Shown: positions 23,202 to 34,269 of the stretch, in pieces
Position numbering within the stretch: the first letter of the stretch is position 1
How the letters are laid out: each line of letters opens with the position of its first letter
From: Haliotis asinina
Taxonomy: Eukaryota > Mollusca > Gastropoda > Lepetellida > Haliotidae
NCBI RefSeq assembly: GCF_037392515.1
Contig: NC_090283.1
Coordinates: forward strand, 31,202,249-31,266,248
Direction: 5' to 3'
DNA: 64,000 nucleotides
Made by a program: the position numbers and the translations under genes
Notes under the pieces: generated by a model
What the model was told of the DNA's origin: nothing
Seen by the model: the letters and a program-made list of their open reading frames with translations, nothing else
Databases searched by the model: none

Positions 23202-26200
23202 TCAAACGTAGCAAGTCATCCAGTTATACTCGGAGTCGCGGATTTGAGTGTAGCTTCCTTTCTGTACTGTAACGGACATTCCAGACTTTGTGACGTTGGT
23301 TACAGTGACGTTCACGTTGTAGTTTGAACTGCTACTGTGAATGATGTCCATGTGAGTGAGGCTGTACATGGTGCTGGGGGCGTCGTAGAAGGGGTGGGAA
23401 TAACGTAGTGCCGACGTCCTAGGTAACCCGCTGCGAACGTCACCAAATCCGGAATCACCTGGGTTAAAATGTCAGTACAACGTCAGCACATACAGACAGA
23501 CATAACAGAAATAACAGTCAGTTGGCTGTGACTGGAAATCCACGATAAGTATACATAGTAATGTATGGACAATGCATGCTCTATTAAGAAGGTCTATCAA
23601 ACAAAGAAATCAGCACAAGAAAATCATCACGATTTCTCTAAGACATATGGATACTTCAAACATTAAATGGCCTAACAGTGGTTCTTAATTACATGCAATA
23701 CATACGATTTTTCTGAGAACAGTTTGGCAACCCTCTGTTCTTTTCGGAAGTACTTACATCCCATCAGCTCTATTTTCTCTGCTTTCTGTGACAGCGCTGT
23801 GTGGACAGAAAAGTGAATACATAGATATAGTACACATTAACGCAGTTGGGAAAACACACATTTCGTCAAAACAGTCAGAAACCAATGGACATAAGGATGC
23901 GTTCATAAGTATGAATTGCCTAATGAGAGAAACGTGAGCTAAGAATATATGTCCCTCAAATAGATAAGCTTGAAGAAGAGGCAATTGTCTGTGGACCGTT
24001 ACAATAAGCCTATTGGAGCAACCCTGGTACTGAAACTGTCAAGCTTACAGTTGTGAATGACCAGCGACGTGATGTCGACATGAGAATGTTGCATCCGTCT
24101 TTCTTCTCAATCACAGTACAGCTCTGGATACAACTGACTATTATTAAAGGTTTATTAATTGTGTGGATTATAACTTAAACTGGGTCCAGCCTTACAGATG
24201 CTGTTCTTGGAAGGACCCTCTTCACACTCTAAACCAAACCAACCCCGTCTTACTAGACCCCCTAAACCTACTGCTGCACCAGCAACACATATGTGTAATT
24301 ATAAAGACAAAGTCCGTCCTTCTTGGTCCTGCAGCCAGTGCGAACTAATCTGAAGGATTCAGCGAATCGGTGGCCCTATATCTGGGCTGACAGAAACCAC
24401 AGAGGTTATGACACGAGTAACAGCGCGCGCGAGAGAGAGAGGGCCACAGGTATGAGGCAGAGGAGCGCCAACAGCCATATTGCAAGGGCCCTGAACTGTG
24501 CACGTGGTACCATTACTGTTACAATGCCACAGGCAGATTTGCAGTACCCAAGACATGCCACAATCCTTACAACTCCACAGGCTGACTTGCAGCACTCAAG
24601 ACATGCCACAATCAGGCATACCACGTGTGGTGATCCCACATGGAGACCGCCATCTGCGTCCTCGTCATCTGCACATATGCCGGCAATGGAAACGGCGGCA
24701 ACGGCTCTAGGACATCCCGTTAGTCGTCGTACTGTGTGGAAACCAGGGACATCGTGGTGACCAAGGAATATCGCCGTCGTAGGTTACAATGGACTCTACG
24801 TCGCTGCCTGGTACGACATTATCAGCGAGTGGTTTTTGCAGACGGCAGTCAATTCACCATGCTCCATAATGATTGTATGTTTTGCTTTGAACTTAACAAT
24901 AATGAATAAGGGCGTTCATTTTCTCTTGTCCAGTAGTTTACTATCCAAATCGACAAAAAAATTGTAGCAGAGACCTAAGGGTGTAATCACACACAATGCT
25001 AATCTTCTTGTGGCTTGGGATGTTTGAGAGATGAGAGACAATAACCAGGTCTCCTTATATACCCATGAAAAACACAGAAAGATCTGTTCTCAGCGTCACT
25101 GGAGAGTCCGTCAGATGAAAATATGTCTTAATATACATCCAAGGTATTTAAAAAAGACTATAATGTGTACACTAGTAACATAACAGAATGGCGTTCCTTT
25201 GATCGCTGAACACATACACAAGGGTAACATACTACTACTGCCATGTTTAAACCCACTAAACAACATATATCTTATCAACATTGGCCTTTTAGTTCGCATA
25301 TAATTCCACATAACCAACTAGTTCGAAGTTAAGAAAACAGCATGATAAGGAAATACCAAAACAAAAACTAAACATAACAAATTGCAAAAAGAAAACAATG
25401 AAATACTAATGTATAAAATACAAAATCAAAACATAGAAATACACATAGCAATTTCCATCACGTAGTTCCTGCATGTCACACGCGTTTTCACTGGGTTCAA
25501 GTTGAATGAACTTTTAGGCAGATTTGTAGTACATCACTATCCATCACAGACTTTACAGTACAGGAAAGCCAAAGTTGCCTAACGCCCAACATTGACTCAT
25601 CGCTATCACATAAATCCTTTGGTCAGATAAGCTATTGTTCCCAACCGACCATAATGTGTTCCCCTCTCTGGGAAAAAAGACAGGGATTGCACAAGGATTG
25701 AATGATCAAATCAATCAACGAATTTATATCATCTTTACACTGATCTTACCTTGGAAGGTCTTCAGTAGAACGTTCCTCTCCGACATCTGATTGCTGGTGG
25801 CGTTGAACATTTCATCCAGGGACGTAGTTATGTTGTCTATGACGTCATGTGTAACAGAAAGGTCATGGTCACAATCATCTGCTAGAACTGTCAAATTGAC
25901 CCGTGATTCTGTTGTAGAATTGGTGTACCCTTGCAGCAGCTGCAGACGTTGTGTGGTCGAATTGATGACCCCAGTGATGTTCTGAATGCATACGCCACCA
26001 ACATAAACATCGCATATTGTCAGTTACTAGGATGTGTTTGATATTTCACAATCCCCACACTGTACAAGTAGTGCATATGCACATACTAAGTAAAAAATCG
26101 GGGACAGAATGAAGAGAATGATTTTACCCAATTCGTCTTTGAAGTAGTTTATTTAATACTACAACGTATATACTTTTTGACACAACATGCATTTTCTAAG

Positions 26201-27489
26201 TTGTGATAATCCATAAAATCTAAATAAAATGTAACCATCATGTACCAATACATTAATATACACATGAACATTAAAATTACATATCTGAAAGAAATGACAA
26301 TTTCGTAAGTTTTGGATCAAACAAGCGACCGTATCTTGGCGTTACTGAAAGCCTTTTGGAAAGCACTCGAAAAGCTAAGGGTCGCATGTTCTCGTGCTGC
26401 TAAGCTCCAAGCACACTGGGGTTCCAACATGGCAATATTTTCACGGTCATTTTCTGAACTGGTTTGCGAGACGAATTCAATAACTTCTCGTGACATGGCA
26501 GGGTGGTTATTGTCATGGCTGACGCAGTGATGCCATCATTTCTTACTTGATCATTGTCCTCATAGCAATTGTGGTCACAGCTCACTGCTGTACAGTATCG
26601 TTAAAGACATGTAAGATCAGGGGAAACCAATGACCAATGATGACCAAGTCTTAATTCGGTTGGGAAGATGCAATGTTATGATCCAGATGCAGGCATTAAT
26701 CAGCAAAAGTCAGACTCTCCATCAGAGCCATCAGAAAGTGGTTTCGGGCTGTTGGTCAAAGGGCATGTCGTCCGACCTGACGCCCTGTCCTCAATACCGC
26801 AGTAATGGTGATGACTATATAGTGTCATGATGGATCACATTACAACACCAGGGGCAGTCAATGGTCAGTATTATGAGCACCGATACCATCGTCCAAATGT
26901 AGTCCCAAATGAAGCCTCGTCAAATGTCTTTGTGGTGGTCTTCTGTGTTAGAGATCGAGGTAGAGATGCTTCTGTTTAAAATCTGCATGATAGCTCTATT
27001 GGAATGTTGGAAATTTGACCTTTGACTGCCAATATGAGGATGAGACGGGTGGCTTCATCTGGAACTGATATGGTCGCAACTGGTATTTCATACGATCACA
27101 ACAATCACCATGTGAGTCACCCTAACCCAAATGCATTAACTATTACGGATTCATGTTAGGAGAACATTATGACTGAGAAACAAAACTACTCCAACCTTTA
27201 CACGTCCATCCAGGTGCCGAATTCGCTTCCCAATCAATATAATATTTTCTCGGGGAGTCACCACTGATGAATTGACGTTCAAGATGGCATTTTCCAGTTG
27301 AACAACTCTTGATGACAGAGAGGTTCCTGTTTGCCTCACCGCTTCCAATCGCTGACGAAGGGCAGGCAACTCTTTAAGAAACAGCATGAACCCGTCAAAG
27401 CTCAACTGAAACGACGGATCCATAGTGGACGGGAGGGACTGTGCTGTCATCACTCCTAAGGACACAAACACAAAGATGGAGAGACTCAT
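23202..27489 (-). CDS. Secreted coiled-coil protein with H-type lectin domain (minus-strand member of the pair), four exons
   Basis: Exons: 27489-27202, 25981-25750, 23796-23758 (39 nt), 23458-23202; intron phases 0, 1, 1; 271 residues. The start is the only ATG giving a signal peptide (MSLSIFVFVSLGVMTAQS). Exon 1 then has a coiled-coil-like stretch (about 30-72). Exon 2 is a second helical stalk with six N-glycosylation sequons (97, 103, 117, 125, 146, 156) and C133. The third exon is LSQKAEKIELMG. Exon 4 is a C-terminal domain (C187 onward) with FYDAPSTMYSLTHMDIIH, NVNVTVTNVTKSGMSVTV and the end YNWMTCYV, fitting the H-type lectin pattern (Helix pomatia agglutinin, discoidin) including the late Trp (266). 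The family binds GalNAc-type sugars and oligomerises; binding here is inferred. Donors are gtaaag, gtaaga, gtaagt. Paralogue of the gene at 27935-32381. Confidence 0.82.
24430..24870 (+). mobile_element. Tc1-like transposase fragment in intron 2 of the minus-strand lectin gene
   Basis: Broken frames show IARALNCARGTI (first HTH), TAATALGHPVSRRTVW (second HTH) and VVFADGSQFTMLHND, corresponding to the first DDE-motif region (usually FSDESRF). A 48-bp segment containing ccacaggcagatttgcag is repeated in tandem at 24527 and 24575. No terminal inverted repeats are recognised, so this is a relic. Confidence 0.65.
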
Positions 27490-27934
27490 CTGTACAACTC
27501 TGCAATGACGGAATGGTTGAATGGTGTATAGCACAGACACAAAGCTTCAGATTATCAGTGTATCACGGGTGTGGGAAATCTGCACCTGTGCACATAGTGA
27601 CATGGGTCTTTTAATGTCGCCAGAGATAGCGACTTAATGAGGGCATGTTGGCGTGCAGAACATGCAAACGACAGTATCAATATGGCGTAGACACCTGCAT
27701 CTATATGTCTTTTTCTCGTCTTAATTTTCGTGTGGGAACAGCGATTCATACCTTTCTCCAATTTGTGTCGGTTTCCGCTGCCTAATGGTGTATTTGGGAT
27801 AAGTCCTGAAGTTATTTTATTTCAGGTTTCTGGAACAGAGCATTGACTGAACTTGGGGTTATCTATAGGTAACATATGATAAGACAAATGTTAGTAGTCG
27901 GTCTACGAAATAGTTGGTGTTAGTGTTCGGCATT
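27490..27934. promoter_or_regulatory. Intergenic region between head-to-head lectin genes, candidate bidirectional promoter
   Basis: Only 445 bp separate the two start codons, and the genes point away from each other, so both 5' ends and at least their core promoters must lie here unless an upstream non-coding exon exists. I see no convincing TATA box for either direction. On the minus strand cgtcattgcag just before the ATG could be an acceptor of a 5' UTR intron, which would push that promoter further toward, or into, the other gene. Confidence 0.55.
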
Positions 27935-30900
27935 ATGAGTGGTGTTATGTATATCAATATAGTACTCCTCTGCTTAAATATCTGGACAACGAATTCCGCG
28001 ACTACATCAATGAGTGCATCTACGATTGAATCAACGACTGCACGGACGACTTTATCGATGACCTTGGACCCACTTCTCCAGAGCGGTATGGGCGGGTTCC
28101 TACAACTGATTCAGGAGTTCGGATCTCTCCGAGCCCAAGTTGAACAGCAGGAAGAAGCCAACAAGCTTCTCCAGGACAAGGTTGCCAGACTGGAGGCCTT
28201 GTTGAAGCTGGTTAACACTACGGCAGTGCTGGAAACCGACTACCTTAAGCAGGGATCCATGGTAAGTGGGATACCGGCACATACACATAGATGTAAGTAG
28301 TAGTGTGATGTAGCCTAATGGTTGAAGCGTTCACAAGTCACGCCGAAGACCGGGTTCAATTCCTCACATGGGCACAATGTGTGAAGTCCATTGTCTTGTG
28401 TGTGGTCCTCGCCGTAATATTGTCGGAACAGTGCTAAAAACGGCCCAACACAGTACTCACTCTACAACTCTGTAAGTAATATATTTGCTCTCGTGTGTGT
28501 GTGTGTTTGCGCCGATAGCTTGTGGTGACAGATTTATGCTCAGTTGTTCCACCACTTTTTCATCCCAGTAATATACATGCTGATTTTCTGTGGAATAGAA
28601 GAGGTTAGATTTTTTATAAGATCTGGAGTATTGTGATAGAAGCGTCCGCTCAACGCGCCACACAACAGGGTTCGATTCCCCTCACAGTGTTTGAAGCCCA
28701 TTTCTGGTGTCCCTCGCCGTAATAGTGCAGGAATAGTACTAATAGTGTTATGCCAGAAACAGGTATGGGAAATCAAATAACGTGACGATCGAACGCTACT
28801 GCCACTTGGCTTCCCCACCGCCCTTAAACATTAGTATTGACGGAACGTTTGCATTTAGGTGCAACAGGAGATATCAACTCTGCTGCAAACTACAACGTTC
28901 ATCGAGGCAGAGATGACGAATGCCGTGGCGACTGCAACGATGTTGGAGATGGAAATGATGAAAGTTGAGAAGTCTCTGGATGACGTCACCGACTGCCATG
29001 ACACATTCAAAGCGAGGCTGGACAACATGACGTCATCTTTGGTGGACACCACTAATGAAACAAACCGTCTTACATTCAACTCTGAGATGTTGAATCAGAC
29101 AATGGAGGAGCTCAACAAAGACATCAGGGAGTTGACCAGCAAAGGAGATGGTACATAGAATTGTTTCTCCACTAGTTGTAATCGAAAGAATTGTTTGTTT
29201 TGATGTGAGTGACGTAGGTATTATTCTGCTGTAAACAATATTTTGCTATATCACGACGTATACATTCACTGAGTAAAGCCGGAAATGACGAAGGGTTTTG
29301 GCACTTTGGCGAAATCCGCTAGCAGTATATGGTGCTTATGAATCTGGAATTATAATCCGTCAAAACTTTATCATGTTTCATGGTTACTGAGTTACCAGTG
29401 TTTCTGTATTGACCTGAACGTTGTAAGGTTCCTTCATAATGTCAACCTAATGTATACTAACCCGTGTCTGATGAAACAAATGTGTGTGTATCTACACCAT
29501 GGCGTTGTTCAATTACTAAGATTTTGATAGCTTCTTTTTCAGGGAATTAGGTAAAACGCGACATAACAATAGTAACCATATTTTATCATGTAGACTGTCA
29601 TTGTGCATACCCATGTTAATGGTTCATAGTAGTTGCAGTTGCAAGTATAATCCTGTCTGATTCCTATACTTTCAGTGGAATGTATCTGTGATGGTTCTTT
29701 GTGTTATAACGTCATTTATTGCATTGTATATAGACTTTCCTACGGTTTGAATTTGAATTTTTAATTGAATTTTGATTCAAGCATATTTTTAAGCAAGTCT
29801 GCACGATAAGATCCTTTATGGTTTGCACAATTTGGAACCATGTTTGTTTCCAAACAATATGTTGTTGAACTCGGAGTTACAGTTCACCCTGGCTTTAGTG
29901 CAAGTCTCCTGAACGGATTTCCTGCCTAAATGATACCCTGGTTATAATGCAAAACTGCATAAAATGCCAGCTGATAAACCTTTTGAAAGAAAAACTCATT
30001 TTTCCCTGGTTACAATGTCAATGACTGGCGACATGTAGTACACATATCTAAATCGGTTAATTGACATGACTCGAATTAATTACAGTCTTATAATACCAGA
30101 TAGGATAACACATGACAATACACCAACAAGTCACCTGCAACCCCCAGACGCTGGGATTGTCAAGGCTCATTAATTATACTAGAGGAGACATCAAGTCAGC
30201 CACCTCGTTGATTGCATAGGACCTCTTACTGTCCTACGTGGTTATAATGCCATCCCGGATATAATGCCATATTATCTCCTAGGAAAACGGCGGCATCATT
30301 ACCAGGGTATGCTATGCTAACACTCCGTCGATGGTGAAGCAGCTTACACGCAGCAGTTCATGTTATGCACAAAACAGTCTGCTTTCAGGATAAGGGAAAT
30401 AATGTCTTTATGTCATATCCTATAGGTGTAAATGATGGTCTTTGTTTCTCTCCCTTCGGTAAATCACAGCCTTGATTATGAAATAACCTAAATATAATAA
30501 ACAATGGTTGATCAAGGGGATTTTGGGAAAAGCATGGTGCCCAGAATGGGAGAAAACGTCATCGCAAGCGTCGAGGATTTCATTTTATGAAACCATGCGT
30601 GGTCAATCAGCACAAACTGGAACAGGTAGTGCAGACAGAAAGGATGCCCATGCTCCTGTGTGTCTTTCGTTGAAAGAGCTGAAGGTTGATGCAAACGAAC
30701 CTGACAAGTACAAGTTAGCTCATCATAGTCAAGCCCCATATGCAGTGCTAGCTGCTGGAGAGGGGAGCACGATTTTTCTGCTTTGTCAGAATTGCATACA
30801 TTGGCATGACTTCAGCTCACAGCCGAATTTAGCTTGCCTTCGAACAAGACCCGTGGTGTTTAGTCAGTGTGTACAAGGTGATCTTGGATGGGTTCTATGT

Positions 30901-32381
30901 TCTCCGAAGGGTCCCATCTCTGGTTTGTTTGGTGGGACACCAGAGAAATGTAGAGTGCAGAGATGGTTTCCTGTTTACTGGTCCTCGAGTTTCGGTGCGG
31001 TAGCGCTATGAGGGACGTGAACATTCTGTTCAGGGGACTCATTTTGCTCTTTTTAAGTCATCATCATAAGAATAAGCTTACTTGAAACAGAACATCTGCA
31101 ATCATTTTGATCTTTTTAGGTCCGTCGTCATGCTGTCAACGTTACATCACCATCATCCTCATCATAATCATCATAATCATCATCGCTACTTATGCCCAGA
31201 TTAATGTTCCGTAAGAATAAGCTTACTTGAAACAGAACATCTGCAACCCATGTTTGCCATAAAAGGCGACTATGCTTGTAAGAGGCGACTAACGGAACGG
31301 TGGTCAGACTCGCTGATTTGGTTGACACATATCATCGGTTGCCATTTGCACAGATCGATGATCATGCTGTCATCACCGGATTGTCTGATCCAAGCGTTTA
31401 CAGACCGCCGCCATATAGTTGGAATATTAGCATAAGACTAAACTCACTTACTCACCCTTATCTAAATGACCCGTAAAGCTCAGGGGCAGAACCCATACTT
31501 GTAATAGGAAGGCGACTAATGGGACAGGGTGGTCACACACGTCATCGAATCTCAATAGCGTAGATTGATGGTCATGCTATTCATCCCTGAATTGTCTTTG
31601 ATTACTTACAGACCTGCGCCATATAACAGAAATATTGTTGAGCAGCGTAACACTAAGTTACTCACTCACCCTTGTCTAAATGAAACCGTCTATAACTAGA
31701 ATGCATGTGACCATGTGTTTCCCGGAACAAACTTGAGTATCAACGCCCACGTGGACACAAATTTCCCTCGTCAATATTACAATACAATGTTTAAGGTTTC
31801 TTGTACTTCGTTGAATTTCAGACCTGAAAATGTCAACGAGCAGACTCGACAGCGTGGCCTGTGAGTAGTATACGAATAATGCTATGCTTATTGAACTAAT
31901 TTTACCTTGGAAAATACTTGTCTGGTGAATGTTAAACAAATACTATAAATTCTATTAATATATAACTTTGAATTGTGGCAGTACGCCATGAAAGCGGCAA
32001 GAAATTATTCAAAAGCTGTTACAGTCGATGTTATGGAAGGCTATGGAATATTTGATCTATATCTTGTGGCTTATCGTTTATAATGTTGTTTCAGGCCAGT
32101 CAGGAAGGCTTTTCTTCAGAGGTAGCAGTAACTATCGGTACTCGAATACCAGATATGAACAGTGGCCCGAGAATCAAAGGGTTCAATTCACCAAGCAGTT
32201 CATGCGACCACCGACTGTTTCCTACGGCGTGGTTGGTATGGAAGCGGACAAAGACTATGACGTCAAATTCAATCTGACCATCAGTGACGTCAGGAGGTCG
32301 GGGTTCCTACTACAGTGTAATGCCAATGGGAAAGGCGAGCTTGTGAAACTAGATGTCCAGTGGTTGGCATGTCTCGTGTAG
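27935..32381 (+). CDS. Secreted coiled-coil protein with H-type lectin domain (plus-strand member of the pair), four exons
   Basis: Exons: 27935-28261, 28859-29150, 31822-31860 (39 nt), 32095-32381; phases 0, 1, 1; 314 residues. The start at 27935 gives a signal peptide (SGVMYINIVLLCLNIWTTNS); the same frame upstream has no ATG. A Ser/Thr-rich linker (about 20-43) and a coiled-coil segment (about 54-90, LRAQVEQQEEANKLLQDKVA) follow. Exon 2 continues as a helical stalk with C155. The third exon is LKMSTSRLDSVA. Exon 4 (C220 onward) is a typical H-type lectin domain: VQFTKQFMRPPTVSYGVVGM, YDVKFNLTISDVRRSGFLLQ and VQWLACLV with W309. Donors gtaagt, gtacat, gtgagt; acceptors gcatttag, gaatttcag, ttgtttcag. 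Likely an extracellular multimeric sugar-binding protein (defence or egg/mucus lectin is possible). Paralogue of 23202-27489. Confidence 0.88.
28302..28462 (+). mobile_element. tRNA-derived SINE in intron 1 of the plus-strand lectin gene
   Basis: tgtagcctaatggttgaagc (A box), accgggttcaattcc (B box) and a 3' part with cgccgtaatattgtcgg and tactcactctac follow the abalone SINE pattern seen at 12249. Confidence 0.8.
28620..28760 (+). mobile_element. Second, more decayed tRNA-derived SINE in the same intron
   Basis: cagggttcgattcccctcac (B box), gaagcccatttctggtgtcc and tcgccgtaatagtgcagg align with the family core; the A box and 3' tail are poorly preserved. Confidence 0.7.
29936..30307. mobile_element. 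Probable MITE with CCCTGGTTATAATGC-type inverted ends
   Basis: The left end ccctggttataatgc and the complement of the right end ccctggtaatgatgcc are imperfect inverted repeats flanked by TA (29934-29935 and 30308-30309). Variants of the same motif recur inside (ccctggttacaatg at 30006, gtggttataatgccatccc at 30239) and just outside (ccctggctttagtgc near 29887). No coding sequence. The ends remind me of pogo/Tigger-type elements, but the family is unproven. Confidence 0.5.
30508..31011 (+). other. Unassigned 160-codon open frame inside intron 2 of the plus-strand lectin gene
   Basis: An uninterrupted frame with Cys/Trp-containing stretches such as ACLRTRPVVFSQCVQGDLGW and LFGGTPEKCRVQRWFPVYWS. 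I do not recognise the product. It is too long to dismiss at once in AT-rich DNA, but the paralogous gene has no counterpart and the spliced model skips it. A remnant of a transposon-carried gene following the MITE is one possibility. Confidence 0.25.
31147..31189. repeat. Trinucleotide-rich (ATC/ATA) microsatellite
   Basis: Imperfect catcat and aatcat iterations. A 33-bp direct repeat containing agaataagcttacttgaaac flanks this area (31069-31101 and 31215-31247). Confidence 0.8.
31237..31460 (+). mobile_element. Abalone-type SINE, family 2, copy 1
   Basis: acccatgtttgccataaaag, gaggcgactaacggaacgg, tcaccggattgtctgatcc and tacagaccgccgccatatag in order, ending in aactcacttactcaccc. This is the same family as 42024-42300 (minus). 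Confidence 0.85.
31468..31677 (+). mobile_element. Abalone-type SINE, family 2, copy 2 (directly following copy 1)
   Basis: Starts cccgtaaagctcaggggcag and contains aaggcgactaatgggacagg, gaattgtctttgattac and cagacctgcgccatataac, ending gttactcactcaccc. It is in the same orientation as copy 1, inside intron 2 of the plus-strand lectin gene. Confidence 0.85.
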
Positions 32382-32465
32382 TCAGTTCCATGATCGTACA
32401 TTGTCTGAGAAGAAGTTCACCAAAGTGTGTTAAGATATTCTTCATGTACTCGTTTAGCTGTTGGG

Positions 32466-32471
32466 AATAAA
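32466..32471 (+). terminator. Poly(A) signal AATAAA of the plus-strand lectin gene
   Basis: AATAAA lies 85 bases after the stop codon at 32379-32381, at a normal place for a short 3' UTR. Confidence 0.7.
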
Positions 32472-32479
32472 GACGATGA

Positions 32480-34110
32480 AGCAAAATGTACAAAAATAAC
32501 ATCCTTAAATTCAACCTGGAGCACTCGCAGTGGAAAGAAATATCATCAAATATCATATGTAAGAGATAGTTATTCGTAAAGACAATTATGAAATAAGAAA
32601 TTCCGTAAAGGAGGTATTTATATATAGATGTTTTAACATTTGTCTGTGCTCAGTTTAATCGTTTCTGCATGGAGAATATTCGTTGCACTTTACCCTAATT
32701 GTCCAGACACATTAAACTTGAGCCGGTTACTTTAACCTTTCACGTATCAATCCTGAGTATGGTACCCTCAACTGTTGTCTCAATGAGACTGTCAAATCAA
32801 TTACCGAGCCCGATCAAACAGTGCTGTAGTCATCGCGATGTCATCTGATGTACTTATCACTGGCAGAGATGTATATTTCACGTGTCTATTTCTGCCACAA
32901 ACGAACAAAATTCATGGCTTTGGGGTCAGTCAGCGGGACTTCAAAGACGCGCTCTGATCTTTCTCAGCTTCACCACACGAAAGAGCGTGCGTTAAGCTAC
33001 GTTTTTAAATCATTTCTCAATCAGAAAGATTAAATGCGTTCATCGGTAGCGCTTGAAATCAAAGGTGAATGAAAAAAAGGAATAAAAATTAATAACGAGA
33101 CTTTTATGGCCTGGCTGACAAGAGAGGTGAAGAACCTTATATTCCCTACGAGATTCATATGAAGCAACTTTGAACGTTTAAACTCTGCAATTTGATAGTT
33201 CAGATGTGTATTTCATCGGATAGCGCAGTTTGCTGTGTTCTTCAATCGGTTTCGTGACATTTGTTTCGAACAAATCCATTTTAGAGAATCAGAATCAGAC
33301 CGATTATTGTTGATGTAAATAAAGGGACACAAATCTTTTCACTCCCCCTAAGTTCTGGCTGTGTCGTCAGTACGTGACTGTTTGTTTAAGACAATTCAGA
33401 AATATTACAGCTGCATGACAATGTTTGTGTACAATCAGGTCTGGAACCGCTAACCTAGTGATTGACCTCATGAAGTACGGTGGGAGGGCATGTTTTTATA
33501 AATCAGTATCAACTAGTGATAATGCTATGTGTTCTCATAGAGTTAAGCGGATCCTGCTCAGCCGGTAGAAGACGCCATAAATATATGTTAATTCTAGTCC
33601 TTAGTTCACACAGAGACATTTTGGAACGTGTGGTGGAATATCGAATTGGGGAATATCCTCTAATATAATTGTTATTAATGTTGCGTTCAATGTGTATAAA
33701 TCTAAACAAAAACCCATTCAACCATCTGCAGCTTACTTTATCAAGAAAATCAGGACATTCATGACAGTTGTCCGACTCGACACTGAGATGTGAATAGACC
33801 ACCTTGTCTCGGTTGTTCGGACATGTTGACAATCAACTGACAAAGGTGCACACCTTCACAATAATAGACCCATCCAGTTGTGACACTGTCATGGAATGTA
33901 TTAGTATTCACTTGATCAGGTCCAGCTGAGCAAGCCGCAAAGGAACAGTTATTCGCGGAGGGCAAGCGGCAGTAAAATCTTCTCAATGTTTCATGTTTTC
34001 GCGGAAACCAGAGTCAGGAAGTTTCAGAAATAATAATGAACATTAACATCAGTTCGAGTCTGGTTAAAGTATTACGCCATGGTGTTTCATCTTAAAGTGA
34101 ACTTTTTGTC
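32480..34110. other. Gene-free stretch
   Basis: Open frames of 60-107 codons exist but carry no recognisable domain or consistent splice signals. Nothing further is seen. Confidence 0.4.
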
Positions 34111-34112
34111 AC

Positions 34113-34260
34113 ACTCAGCACTATTCCCGCGGCTGTTAGTAAATAATCGAGTTTTGACCAGACAATCCAGTGATGAAAAGTTCAACATCGATCTATACAG
34201 TTGAGATGCAATGACAGCGAGCCTTGCCTACTCCATCACGTTACAAAAAGAGTCACTCGA
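34113..34260 (-). mobile_element. Decayed SINE, family 2
   Basis: cactcagcactattcccgcg, agtaaataatcgagttttga and ccagacaatccagtgatg align with the family-2 SINE at 42057-42130. The 5' part of the element is unrecognisable. Confidence 0.75.
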
Positions 34261-34269
34261 TATGAGGCA

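Noticed and set aside
24323-24760. Host exon of 145 codons in the minus-strand lectin intron
   Set aside because: It lies on the opposite strand to the lectin gene and contains Tc1 HTH and catalytic-region motifs across frames, so it is a transposon relic.
26312-26585. Extra exon in intron 1 of the minus-strand lectin gene
   Set aside because: Both strands are open here, the paralogue has no equivalent exon, and exons 1 and 2 already join in phase 0 without it.
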